This document shows, in pieces, positions 1-7,318 of a DNA stretch of 15,670 nt. The DNA is taken from the NCBI GenBank assembly GCA_963604075.1, contig CAVCPW010000068.1:1-15670 (forward strand), given 5' to 3'. Made by a program: the position numbers and the translations under genes. The stretch's first letter is position 1. Each line of letters opens with the position of its first letter. The notes under the pieces are model-generated. The model did no database searches. It was not told the origin of the DNA and worked only from the letters and a program-made list of their open reading frames with translations. Origin of the DNA: Anthropogastromicrobium sp963604075 (lineage in GTDB: Bacteria; Bacillota; Clostridia; Lachnospirales; Lachnospiraceae).

Positions 1-683
1 CCAGGTATTCCTATATAGAGAAGATTGTGAAGGCCGGCTGCTGCGACCATTGCAGCGCGTTTCATTCGCTCCTGCCCGTACAAATCAGAAAAGTCAAGCG
101 CGGCTTTTGTGATACTTTCGCTGTCTTTTCTGTCATCATCGCTAATCAGCTGTCTTTTCTCTTCAAATCGATCCGAATTATTAAGTAACGTCACGATTTC
201 AGAAAGACTTCTTACACCGTAGACCGCTGTTTCCTCCAGATATGCCGCCTCTTTTGCATTCTCCTGCGGTACTACTGCTTTTACTATTCCGGCATTACAG
301 CCACATTCAGCGAGGACAAGTGTACCATTTACCGGGCGCACACTTCCATCCAGCCCGAGCTCTCCTATAAAGATCTTATCCTTTAATTCGTCTGCACGTA
401 CAAAACCTGCTGCGGCAAGCACAGCAATTGCAATAGGCAAATCAAAATAGTTTCCCTGTTTTCTTAAATCTGCAGGTGATAAATTGACTGTAATGTGGCT
501 TGGAGGCAGTCGAAAGCCTGAGTTTTTGAGTGCGGTGCGCACTCGCTCTCTCGCTTCTTTTACCTCCGCCCCAAGATAGCCGACCATATCAAACATCGGA
601 AGTCCGTCGCTGATATCCGCCTCTACACATACTAAAATCCCTTCGATTCCGTTTGTTGTTCCTGTATACACTTTTGCAACCAT
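1..683 (-). CDS. YifB/ComM-family Mg-chelatase-like AAA ATPase, N-terminal part (partial)
   Basis: The 227 visible codons run off the left edge. They match the N-terminal ChlI-like domain of YifB/ComM proteins: it opens MVAKVYTG, has GLPMFDMVG near residues 28-36, NLSPADLRKQGNYFDLPIAIAV near 68-89, and FIGELGLDGSVRPV near 106-119. The last residues, LYIGIPG, are the beginning of the Walker A loop, so the ATPase core and C-terminal domain lie outside the window. In Gram-negatives ComM is a helicase that promotes branch migration in natural transformation; the role in Firmicutes is less clear. The start at 683 has an AGAAAGGA ribosome site about 6 nt upstream. The gene lies downstream of a terminator (841-882), so it should have its own promoter, but I see no convincing -35/-10 pair between 684 and 840. 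Family assignment is secure; function in this host is inferred. Confidence 0.9.
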   Translation of the reverse strand, partial: MVAKVYTGTTNGIEGILVCVEADISDGLPMFDMVGYLGAEVKEARERVRTALKNSGFRLPPSHITVNLSPADLRKQGNYFDLPIAIAVLAAAGFVRADELKDKIFIGELGLDGSVRPVNGTLVLAECGCNAGIVKAVVPQENAKEAAYLEETAVYGVRSLSEIVTLLNNSDRFEEKRQLISDDDRKDSESITKAALDFSDLYGQERMKRAAMVAAAGLHNLLYIGIP

Positions 684-840
684 AGTTTATCCTTTCTGAT
701 TTACAGTATTTTGCGGCCGTTCTAAGTCCTGTAAAATTGCTTTTTTTAATACAAACTTACATGTCAATGATACCCGCAATCCGCTTCGCTACTTGCTCAT
801 ATAAACAAAATCTCAATCCCTACTATTTTATTTAAACGCA

Positions 841-882
841 AAAAGACAATCTGCCCTATTTTTTTGGGGGCAAATTGTCTTA
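841..882 (-). terminator. Intrinsic terminator after the hydrolase gene
   Basis: The arms at 844-857 and 869-882 are complementary over 14 bp with one G-U wobble, around an 11-nt loop. Read on the minus strand, the stem is followed by TTTTT (845-841, partly inside the stem end). It lies about 90-130 nt after the stop codon of the hydrolase gene at 971. This closes the phosphoesterase-scpA-scpB-hydrolase group. An unusual detail is a run of seven T (plus strand) inside the loop. Confidence 0.75.
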
Positions 883-970
883 TCGAAAGGTATCTTATCT
901 ATTTTTCTTTTGTATGGTCTCGAAACTGTTTTAATACGTTTTCCGTTTCTTTTGTTTTTTCTTTTCGTGA

Positions 971-1903
971 TTACTCCTGTTCACAGTGATCTTCGATCCT
1001 GTTTAAAATATCATGCTGAACCTGTTTTCTATCTGTCTCGTGAAGAATCTCATGACGCATTCCCGGATAGAGCTTCATGGAAACATCTCGAATGCCTGCT
1101 CTTCTGTAGCAATCACATACACGCCGTACTCCCTTTCCAAATTCACCGATTGCATCGTCTTCGCCAGACAATAGCAAAATTGGAAGCTTCTTTGGAATCT
1201 TTGCAATTCCCTTATTTTTCGCAAGCTTCATCAAAATCTTGAAGAAGTCCAGATAAGCACTTACAGTAAACTGAAAACCACAGTATTCATCATTATAATA
1301 ACGGTCGACTTCTTCCTGATTGCTATTTAGCCAGCTAGTACACTCCTTTTCAAAGAAATAGTGATCATTGCTATCAAGCATCAGATAATTGACAAGACTG
1401 CTGCGGTAGAAATCCCCCCGAAGTACACGTAAAAACCTCGCTACGCTAAGTCCAAATGCCACCTTTAGCATTCCCGGGGCTCCTGTTCCCATCAAAATCG
1501 CGCCATCGATCTTGGAACCATACTGGGTCAGATATTGTCTTGACACAAAAGAACCCATACTATGACCAAGCAAGATGATATGACTGCCTGGATATTGCTT
1601 ACGAATATAAGATGTCACTCGCGCAACATCTGCGATAAGGCAGCGATCTCCATTTTTCTTGGTAAAAAAGCCAAACTGTGAACTGGTCGGTGCACTTTTT
1701 CCATGGCCGAGTGTATCATGACCAATCGCGCCGATACCGTGATCATTTAGATAATGTGCCAGTTCTTCATAACGCCCCATATGCTCCACCATACCATGCG
1801 TCATCTGCACAATCACACCCGGTCTTGGCTGATCCTTTGGCATCCAGATATACAGATGCAGGCGGTCTCTTCTGCTGCTTGAATCAATATACTTTTCTTT
1901 CAT
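971..1903 (-). CDS. Alpha/beta-hydrolase, lysophospholipase / monoacylglycerol lipase-like
   Basis: A 310-residue serine hydrolase of the Hydrolase_4 (PldB-like) group, probably cytosolic because no signal peptide is visible. The nucleophile elbow GHSMG puts the catalytic serine at S115. Other expected elements are the oxyanion region THGMVEH (35-41), GHDTLGHGKS (61-70), the acid residue D250 in LLSGEDD, and the histidine H284 in GMRHE. Between about 145 and 230 lies the cap that sets substrate choice. Members hydrolyse lysophospholipids or monoacylglycerols, but substrate cannot be read from sequence. The gene follows scpB by 112 nt and precedes a terminator, so it is probably the last gene of the group. 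A weak possible promoter (TAGAAT at 1977-1982, TTCAAT at 2001-2006, 18-nt spacer) lies in the gap. The fold and triad are clear; the name is a family-level one. Confidence 0.88.
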   Translation of the reverse strand: MKEKYIDSSSRRDRLHLYIWMPKDQPRPGVIVQMTHGMVEHMGRYEELAHYLNDHGIGAIGHDTLGHGKSAPTSSQFGFFTKKNGDRCLIADVARVTSYIRKQYPGSHIILLGHSMGSFVSRQYLTQYGSKIDGAILMGTGAPGMLKVAFGLSVARFLRVLRGDFYRSSLVNYLMLDSNDHYFFEKECTSWLNSNQEEVDRYYNDEYCGFQFTVSAYLDFFKILMKLAKNKGIAKIPKKLPILLLSGEDDAIGEFGKGVRRVCDCYRRAGIRDVSMKLYPGMRHEILHETDRKQVQHDILNRIEDHCEQE

Positions 1904-2015
1904 ATTCTGCCTGTGCCTTTCTATAACATACGCCGCGCTTAAGTGTTTCGTGCTTTTTCACATTTGCAGATTCGATATTCTATTGGTGAACTACTCGATC
2001 ATTGAATGTCCGAGA

Positions 2016-2579
2016 TTACACAGTTACCGGAATCTCTTTTTCGGCTTCTTCTTTAAATTCCATGATCTGCTCCGGTGCTGCCTGTGGCAGATCCGCCACA
2101 GAGGACACGCCAAAGCAGCGCAAAAATTCCTCTGTTGTTGCAAATAAGACAGGTCTGCCCGGTGCATCAAGTCTTCCGATTTCTTCAATCAAATCGTAAT
2201 CTAGTAGCTTGGCAATCGCATGATCCGACTTCACACCACGAATGCGCTCAATCTCGCCTCTGGTAACTGGCTGCTTATATGCTACAATTGATAACGTCTC
2301 CAAAACAGAATCGCTAAGTACCTGCTTCTGCGGGCGAGACGCAATGCGAATCAGGTATTCATAATACTGTGGTTTGGTACAAAGCTGCACATGTGTTTCC
2401 AAAAAGACAAGCTGAATGCCTCTGTCTTTTTTGCTATATTCTGTTGCCATGCCATCAAGCACCTGTCGCATCTCTTCTTCGGTAAGTTTCAACGCCTCTG
2501 CTAGCGCTTTTATCTCAACGCTTTTTCCCATCGTGAATAAAATACTCTCCACAATCGGATAATAGTCGTAGTTTTCCAT
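2016..2579 (-). CDS. scpB: Segregation and condensation protein ScpB
   Basis: A 187-residue ScpB, the winged-helix partner that together with ScpA and SMC forms the bacterial condensin loading and compacting the chromosome. Visible are two winged-helix halves: the N-terminal one (VESILFTMGKSVEI, residues 10-23) and the C-terminal one with ETLSIVAYKQPVTRGEIE (93-110), RGVKSDHAIAKLL and the family hallmark GRLDAPGRPVLF (135-146), then TTEEFLRCFG. Length is normal. It follows scpA by 101 nt, further apart than the overlapping arrangement common in Firmicutes. An AGGAG box lies about 11 nt before the ATG, a rather long spacing. Confidence 0.96.
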   Translation of the reverse strand: MENYDYYPIVESILFTMGKSVEIKALAEALKLTEEEMRQVLDGMATEYSKKDRGIQLVFLETHVQLCTKPQYYEYLIRIASRPQKQVLSDSVLETLSIVAYKQPVTRGEIERIRGVKSDHAIAKLLDYDLIEEIGRLDAPGRPVLFATTEEFLRCFGVSSVADLPQAAPEQIMEFKEEAEKEIPVTV

Positions 2580-2650
2580 AAATCTAATTACTCCTGTTTT
2601 CTATACACATATATAGTTCGAATACGATTGTATCATAAGAAAAGCAAACA

Positions 2651-2683
2651 TAAGTATCATTTAATCAATTTTCTTGATACTTA
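2651..2683. repeat. 9-bp inverted repeat spanning the scpA stop codon
   Basis: TAAGTATCA (2651-2659) and TGATACTTA (2675-2683) are perfect inverted copies around a 15-nt AT-rich spacer. The right copy includes the TAA stop of scpA. No T-run follows on the minus strand, so it is not a normal terminator; it could be an mRNA hairpin in the scpA-scpB gap, a protein-binding site, or chance in AT-rich DNA. Confidence 0.4.
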
Positions 2684-3466
2684 ATCGTACTGCTCCATAT
2701 CCTCTCTCGTGATCGTTGTCGTGCAGGTTTCATTCCAATCCAAATGAATATCCTTAAATGTTCCCTCCTGCTGTACAGTCAGTCGTCCGATCTTAATCAA
2801 TTCCAGACAAGCTAAAAATGTAACAACAACATCTGCTTTTGTGTACTGCCTTTGAAGTAGTCCACGGAAGGAAAAATGTCTTTTTTGCTCGGCATATTCA
2901 TACACAAATGCAAGCTTTTGTGACAGACGTACCGGATCCTTTTCGATATTTCCAAACTTGCTTCGCACCGGGTCGATCTTGTCGACTTGACGGCGCGTTA
3001 CCATACGATAAATTTCCTGAAGGCGCTCCAGTGTCACACGGCTAAGCATCTCCTGCACATCGACCGGCGGCTCATATTTTGCTACTTCATCGGGGATCGT
3101 AGGATCCTTGTAGAGCATACGGGACGCCAAAAGCTGTCTGCTTTTTAGCTCCTCACCCAAACTTCTATATGTTTTATATTCAACCAGACGAGTCACCAGT
3201 TCTTCTCTCGGGTCAATCTCGTCACCGTTTTCATCCTTCTCAGCCGGGAGCAGCAATCTAGACTTGATATCCAGAAGTGTCGCTGTCATGACAAGAAAAT
3301 CACTTACAATGTCCAGATCCTCTTCCTCCATGGCGTTGACATACTCCATATACTGATTTGTAATTTCAAAAATCGGAATATCGTATATGCTGACTTTATT
3401 TTTTTCAATCAAATGAAGGAGCAGATCAAGCGGCCCCTCAAATTTTTCCAGTTTGTATGATAACAT
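2681..3466 (-). CDS. scpA: Segregation and condensation protein ScpA
   Basis: The kleisin subunit of the SMC-ScpAB condensin, 261 residues from the start chosen here. The N-terminal domain that binds the SMC neck is clear (FEGPLDLLLHLIEKNKVSIYDIPI, residues 9-32; LDIKSRLLLP further on). The C-terminal winged helix that binds the SMC head ends the protein (KADVVVTFLACLELIKIGRL). The frame is open for 30 more codons upstream, but the start at 3466 is preferred for three reasons: an AGAGGAG Shine-Dalgarno lies just before it, all known ScpA begin close to this point, and a strong promoter (3501-3529) lies inside the would-be extension. Directly downstream of the metallophosphoesterase gene (68 nt) and upstream of scpB. 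Confidence 0.96.
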   Translation of the reverse strand: MLSYKLEKFEGPLDLLLHLIEKNKVSIYDIPIFEITNQYMEYVNAMEEEDLDIVSDFLVMTATLLDIKSRLLLPAEKDENGDEIDPREELVTRLVEYKTYRSLGEELKSRQLLASRMLYKDPTIPDEVAKYEPPVDVQEMLSRVTLERLQEIYRMVTRRQVDKIDPVRSKFGNIEKDPVRLSQKLAFVYEYAEQKRHFSFRGLLQRQYTKADVVVTFLACLELIKIGRLTVQQEGTFKDIHLDWNETCTTTITREDMEQYD

Positions 3467-3500
3467 CCGACACTCCTCTTTCTTGTTGATAGACCATTTC

Positions 3501-3529
3501 AGTATAACATAACGCAGCTTGAAATTCAA
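3501..3529 (-). promoter_or_regulatory. SigA-type promoter of scpA
   Basis: On the minus strand, -35 TTGAAT (3524-3529) and -10 TATACT (3501-3506) are separated by exactly 17 nt, with an extended -10 TGn just before TATACT. The predicted transcript starts near 3494, giving a leader of about 28 nt to the ATG at 3466. The site lies within the 68-nt gap after the phosphoesterase gene, so scpA can be expressed apart from it. Confidence 0.65.
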
Positions 3530-3534
3530 TGTAT

Positions 3535-4422
3535 TTACAAGGTTTTCTTGTGCCACGTCAGTACAACAACCTGTGGCAAATTATTGAGGCGCACATTGAT
3601 ACTGTGCGTTCCAAGTCCGCCGCTGACGATAATCTGTGTATTTTCTTCAGTGACACTGCCTCTTGCAAGCGGTGTAAAAAATTGCAGCTGTGGCGTCATG
3701 ACACCGCCAAGACCCGGAATACGTATGGTTCCGCCGTGAAAATGACCACTCAGCACCAGATCCGCGCCCCAGGCAGCATATGTTTTTGCAAAGGTCGGAG
3801 TGTGAGCAAGCAAAAGCTCAAAGTCTGCAGGGGAGGCTTTTCCAATCTTGTGATTTATATAGCCAGCCGACAGCGTTGGAATTCTGCCCTTTCGATAGCA
3901 CTCACGCGGAATGGTAATTCCACTGATATGCATCGAAGTACCATCCTTTGTAATCGTAGCACTTTTATTAACAAGAATCTTCATCCCACTGTTTTTGAGT
4001 ACTTCGCGATACATTTTCCACCAGCCAGAATATGTCTGCTGTTCTTCCTTCATGCGCTGCTCATGATTGCCAAATGCATAATAAACCGGATATTTTAAGA
4101 CAAGCTGATGATACAATCGTGCAAGCGGTGCAAAATCAGGCCTTACCCACTCCTTTACTACCAGCATATCTCCGCCAATCAAGATAATGTCTGGCCGTTC
4201 ATTATCAATCGCTGCAAGCAACTCTTCATTCTCTCGTCCGAAGCTGTTGTCATGCAAATCCGACAAAAAAACGGCCTTAAAACCATTCCATGCCAAACCA
4301 AGCTTTTCTGTTGTGATGTCGTATCGCACGACATCCAAATGAGTTCGTTCATATTCAGAGCGTGCCAGTGCAGCTGCACCTGTCAGCGCAGTCGCTGTAC
4401 CCGCTTTAATCCATTTATTCAT
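3535..4422 (-). CDS. Calcineurin-like metallophosphoesterase, YkuE/YaeI-like
   Basis: A 295-residue metallophosphoesterase. All five metal-site blocks are present: SDLHDNSFG (D55, H57), GGDM (D85), GNHE (N119, H120), H207 in LLAHTP, and GHFHGG (H227, H229). It therefore should be an active two-metal enzyme. Residues about 5-20 (AGTATALTGAAALA) are a short apolar stretch that could be an uncleaved membrane anchor or a signal-like segment, as in YkuE-type proteins that act on lipid-linked or exported substrates. The substrate cannot be read from sequence. Divergent from the DAHP synthase gene and first in the group with scpA, scpB and the hydrolase. Shine-Dalgarno AAAGGA about 7 nt before the start. 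Confidence 0.9.
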   Translation of the reverse strand: MNKWIKAGTATALTGAAALARSEYERTHLDVVRYDITTEKLGLAWNGFKAVFLSDLHDNSFGRENEELLAAIDNERPDIILIGGDMLVVKEWVRPDFAPLARLYHQLVLKYPVYYAFGNHEQRMKEEQQTYSGWWKMYREVLKNSGMKILVNKSATITKDGTSMHISGITIPRECYRKGRIPTLSAGYINHKIGKASPADFELLLAHTPTFAKTYAAWGADLVLSGHFHGGTIRIPGLGGVMTPQLQFFTPLARGSVTEENTQIIVSGGLGTHSINVRLNNLPQVVVLTWHKKTL

Positions 4423-4602
4423 TCATTTTTCCTTTCGCATGTTTCTGAATAGTTACGTCTATTTTAATTCAAATATATCAAAAAGTATACCTTGATTTTT
4501 GTATTTCCTGTTTCTTCTTTGACTTATCGCTACATGATGCCGCCTGCTTCCACTTTTCGTTTTCTTGTTACTATAGTATATTCGAAACGAGAATCTTTGT
4601 TC

Positions 4603-4631
4603 TTGACATTACTAATCTTCCTATTTATAAT
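4603..4631 (+). promoter_or_regulatory. Perfect consensus SigA promoter of the DAHP synthase gene
   Basis: TTGACA (4603-4608), a 17-nt spacer, and TATAAT (4626-4631): both hexamers and the spacing equal the consensus. The transcript should start at about 4638-4639, leaving a leader of about 120 nt. A promoter this strong usually needs a separate brake, which fits a repressor site or a regulatory leader. Confidence 0.85.
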
Positions 4632-4637
4632 TCTGAT

Positions 4638-4759
4638 TATGAAAGTTTACTATAGCGATTCAATCGAATACTGCAATCCAGTGGTGATTGGAAACATTAT
4701 TTTGAAAATCGTCATAAACTTTCGATTATGAATTGCACTATTAGAAAAGAGGATTTACT
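4638..4759 (+). promoter_or_regulatory. Leader of the DAHP synthase mRNA, possibly structured or with a leader peptide
   Basis: The predicted 5' end and the 3' part can pair over 9 perfect bp (GAAAGTTTA 4641-4649 with TAAACTTTC 4715-4723). Smaller hairpins fit inside (4658-4661/4666-4669 and 4674-4678/4686-4690), giving a branched outline. It does not match a T-box: there is no anti-terminator signature and no terminator before the ATG. A 30-codon frame starts with ATG at 4639, virtually at the predicted transcript start, and ends at 4731; it begins MKVYYSDSIEY, with three Tyr in eleven residues, suggestive for a gene of aromatic amino acid synthesis. It would be leaderless. Either reading is speculative. 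Confidence 0.35.
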
Positions 4760-5788
4760 ATGAGCTTCAATTTTGTGAAAAAGCTTCCTACTCCTGCAGA
4801 GATCCGCGAACAGTATCCGGTATCTGAGACCATTATTAAGGCAAAGGCCGAACGTGATGAAATGATTCGCAAGGTCTTTACCGGCGAGAGTGACAAATTT
4901 CTTGTCATCATCGGACCATGCTCCGCTGACAATGAGGAAGCTGTTTTAGATTATGTTCACCGTCTGGCACGTGTTCAAGAGAAGGTTTCCGATAAGCTGA
5001 TCCTGATTCCACGTATCTACACCAACAAGCCGCGTACCACTGGCGAGGGATATAAGGGCATGGTTCACCAGCCGGACCCGGAGAAAAAGCCTGATATGTT
5101 AGCTGGAATTCTTGCTATCCGTCATATGCATATGCGTGCCATTGATGAGACGGGTCTGACTGCTGCCGATGAGATGCTGTACCCTGAGAACTGGCGTTAC
5201 CTGTCTGATATTCTTTCCTACGTTGCTGTCGGCGCACGTTCTGTTGAGAACCAGCAGCATCGTTTGACTGTAAGTGGAATCGATATTCCGGCTGGTATGA
5301 AGAATCCGACAAGTGGTGATATCTCTGTTATGCTGAATTCAGTTGTTGCTGCACAGCACGGACACGACTTTATCTTCCGCGGCTGGGAAGTTCAGACCGA
5401 TGGAAATCCGCTGACTCACACCATCCTGCGTGGTGCTGTTGACAAATACGGAAAGACTATCCCTAACTATCACTATGAGGATCTGTACCGTCTGTACGAA
5501 ATGTATCAGGAAAGAAAGCTTCTAAATCCGGCCTGCATCGTAGATGCAAACCATTCCAATTCTGGAAAGAAGCATATGGAGCAGATTCGTATCGTGAAAG
5601 AAGTTATGAACAGCCGTGCTCACTCCACAGAGATTGAACATCTGGTAAAGGGTGTCATGATTGAGAGCTATATTGAAGCTGGCAATCAAAAGATTGGCGA
5701 GCATATCTATGGAAAGTCCATCACAGATCCGTGTCTGGACTGGGACAGCTCTGAGAAGCTGATCTACACGATTGCAGAACGCGTATAA
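4760..5788 (+). CDS. aroF: 3-deoxy-7-phosphoheptulonate (DAHP) synthase, class I alpha (AroF/AroG/AroH type)
   Basis: A 342-residue enzyme joining phosphoenolpyruvate and erythrose 4-phosphate, the first step of the shikimate pathway to Phe, Tyr and Trp. Family signatures are plain: IGPCSADN with metal ligand C54, KPRTTGEGYKG (90-100), GARSVENQQHR (158-168), AGMKNPTSGD (178-187), FRGWEVQTDGNP (206-217), DANHSNSGK with H265, GVMIES with E302, and GKSITDPCLDWD with D323 as the likely fourth metal ligand. This is the E. coli AroF/G/H type rather than the shorter AroA(Q)-linked type of Bacillus, so feedback inhibition by an aromatic amino acid is likely, but the effector cannot be read. Shine-Dalgarno AGAGGA 7 nt before the ATG. 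Only plus-strand gene of the window, monocistronic, with its own perfect promoter and a terminator about 140 nt after the stop. Confidence 0.96.
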   Translation: MSFNFVKKLPTPAEIREQYPVSETIIKAKAERDEMIRKVFTGESDKFLVIIGPCSADNEEAVLDYVHRLARVQEKVSDKLILIPRIYTNKPRTTGEGYKGMVHQPDPEKKPDMLAGILAIRHMHMRAIDETGLTAADEMLYPENWRYLSDILSYVAVGARSVENQQHRLTVSGIDIPAGMKNPTSGDISVMLNSVVAAQHGHDFIFRGWEVQTDGNPLTHTILRGAVDKYGKTIPNYHYEDLYRLYEMYQERKLLNPACIVDANHSNSGKKHMEQIRIVKEVMNSRAHSTEIEHLVKGVMIESYIEAGNQKIGEHIYGKSITDPCLDWDSSEKLIYTIAERV

Positions 5789-5928
5789 TACACCCTAAAG
5801 ATACATATAATTCCATTATTTTTACTTGTTTTTTATGGATTTGGCAAAAAAGGCTGCAAGAGAACCATCACGGGACTCTCATACCGCTCGAAAGAGTATT
5901 TTTAGAAAACATAGTGAAAAGACTGCAA

Positions 5929-5970
5929 AAGAGCCAGGTGGCATATCACATCGCCACCCAGCTCTTTTTT
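5929..5970. terminator. Two-way intrinsic terminator between convergent genes
   Basis: AAGAGC (5929-5934) pairs with GCTCTT (5961-5966) and GGTGGC (5937-5942) with GCCACC (5953-5958), with a CA/CA mismatch between and a 10-nt loop. On the plus strand a run of six T follows from the stem end (5965-5970), stopping the DAHP synthase transcript; on the minus strand CTTTTG follows, stopping the SEDS gene, whose stop codon at 5972 directly abuts the hairpin. The 140 bases between 5789 and 5928 hold nothing else I can name. Confidence 0.8.
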
Positions 5971-5971
5971 C

Positions 5972-7252
5972 TTATCCCTTATGTGTCCGAAGCGAATTCA
6001 AGCGACGCCTCCAGCCGGCTGCTCCGATTCCACCGCGCTGCTCTACCTGTGCAACATGGCGCTCAGCCTCCTCGCGGAAACGACGTTCCTTTGCATACTT
6101 GTCTACGTTTAATACGACTCCCAGCTCTGCTAACAAAAACACAACTGAGGTTCCACCCGCACTGAAGAACGGGAGTGTAACACCTGTTGTTGGAATTATG
6201 CTTGTAACGACCATTATATTAATTAACAGCTGCATTGCAATCTGTGTAAAAACACCGATTGCCAGAATCTTTCCATCGATGTCCCATGCATTCTGTGCAA
6301 TCTTGTAAATGCGATACAACAGATAGCCAAACAACGACATCATGACGATGACTCCAAACACACCAAGTTCCTCACAGATAATTGCAAAAATAAAATCATT
6401 ATACGAATACGACAGCTTAAATTTGATTAAGCTCTGGCCAAGACCTTTGCCCCAGAAACCACCTGCGCCGATCGCGTAGCGCGCCTGCATTGCCTGAAGT
6501 CCCTCCGTTGCTGCATACTCTTCTGGATGCAGCCATGCACGGATACGCACAAATCTGAAATTTTCTGAACCCTGATGCAACAACAGATAAATTGTAATAC
6601 CAATCGCTGCAATTACAACTACTGCCGCAATAGCAATAAAATACCAGTAGATATCTGGCTTCTTTACACTAGACAAAATAATAACACCGCAAATACCGAA
6701 CAATACGATAACGGTACTTAAGTTATTTGAAAAAGCAAACAACAGCCCCAGCAGAGCAGCGGACAACACGATTGCTGCTAGCTGCTGCTTCCACGTTCGA
6801 AGCCCCACATAACTCACATAATAGGCAAAAAATATGATGACAGCTGCTTTGATTGGCTCTGCTGCCTGAAAACTAAACGGGCCAAGGTAAATCCATCTGG
6901 TTGCACCAAGCTCACTGTGCGCTAGCGGAGTCTTTAATGCTGCGATCACACCAAATGCAAAGAACAGCCATAGCCAGCCATAGCCAAACCGCACGACGCG
7001 GTGATAATTAACATAGGAGGCCACCAACATAATGCCAAAGCCAAATATTACATTTTTAAGCTGGTTCATCATGAAATAATTTGAATTTTTTGTAATTGTA
7101 TTGTTGTAGCTTGCGCTGTATACCATGATGATTCCGTATATATTCAGAAAAATAATCGTAAAAAACAGATTGTGATCAAGCGGTCCCCATATAAAGCTTG
7201 CTTTTGTATACTCTTTCATACGACGGCCAAGAGGCACTTTCTTTTTTTTCAT
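5972..7252 (-). CDS. SEDS-family peptidoglycan polymerase / cell-cycle protein (FtsW/RodA/SpoVE)
   Basis: A 426-residue polytopic membrane protein of the SEDS family, the glycosyltransferases that polymerise lipid II together with a class B penicillin-binding protein. After a basic N-terminus (MKKKKVPLGRRMK) come about nine to ten hydrophobic segments from residue 28. Family marks are VYSAS (44-48), GATRWI (116-121), the AAEPIK block (130-135; the usual form is QPSE..K), and the loop NDFIFAIICEELG, where D286 is the likely catalytic aspartate. A second family block, TTGVTLPFFSAGGTS, follows. The last ~60 residues are a charged, Arg-rich cytosolic tail. Whether it serves division, elongation or sporulation cannot be told; no class B PBP or mre/min gene is nearby. 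Last gene of the long minus-strand series, 66 nt after the kinase gene. Confidence 0.9.
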   Translation of the reverse strand: MKKKKVPLGRRMKEYTKASFIWGPLDHNLFFTIIFLNIYGIIMVYSASYNNTITKNSNYFMMNQLKNVIFGFGIMLVASYVNYHRVVRFGYGWLWLFFAFGVIAALKTPLAHSELGATRWIYLGPFSFQAAEPIKAAVIIFFAYYVSYVGLRTWKQQLAAIVLSAALLGLLFAFSNNLSTVIVLFGICGVIILSSVKKPDIYWYFIAIAAVVVIAAIGITIYLLLHQGSENFRFVRIRAWLHPEEYAATEGLQAMQARYAIGAGGFWGKGLGQSLIKFKLSYSYNDFIFAIICEELGVFGVIVMMSLFGYLLYRIYKIAQNAWDIDGKILAIGVFTQIAMQLLINIMVVTSIIPTTGVTLPFFSAGGTSVVFLLAELGVVLNVDKYAKERRFREEAERHVAQVEQRGGIGAAGWRRRLNSLRTHKG

Positions 7253-7318
7253 ATAATTTATTAACCTTTCATTCTATCATTCAGCTGCCCACCGCTACAG
7301 ACACACCAAATCATCCTA

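Larger units (their letters stand above)
4423..4759. other. Divergent intergenic region, phosphoesterase / DAHP synthase
   Basis: 337 bases with no convincing conventional gene. The right half holds the DAHP synthase promoter and leader, listed separately. Two exact copies of TTACTATAG (4568-4576 and 4647-4655) flank that promoter 79 bp apart; the first belongs to a perfect palindrome TACTATAGTA (4569-4578). In AT-rich DNA of this length such a 9-mer repeat can arise by chance. For the minus-strand gene only a lone TATACT (-10-like, complement at about 4485-4490) without a good -35 is seen. Confidence 0.5.

Noticed and set aside
762..767. Minus-strand TTGACA upstream of the YifB/ComM-like gene
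   Set aside because: No -10 element is present 16-19 nt downstream.
3336..3364. Plus-strand promoter-like TTGACA-17-TGTAAT inside scpA
   Set aside because: Lies in conserved coding sequence and points into no plus-strand gene; an antisense transcript is possible but unsupported.
3467..3556. 30-codon N-terminal extension of ScpA
   Set aside because: It would overlap the end of the phosphoesterase gene and contain the scpA promoter; the ATG at 3466 has a strong Shine-Dalgarno and the ScpA family starts there.
3529..4098. 189-residue plus-strand frame opposite the phosphoesterase gene
   Set aside because: Shadow of a clearly conserved gene; no ribosome site and no recognisable domain. The same holds for the plus-strand frame at 9454-9912.
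4696..4710. CodY-box-like sequence in the DAHP synthase leader
   Set aside because: Four mismatches to the 15-nt consensus, with one poor half-site; expected by chance in AT-rich DNA.
4638..4759. T-box riboswitch before the DAHP synthase
   Set aside because: Leader is too short and lacks the anti-terminator signature and a terminator.
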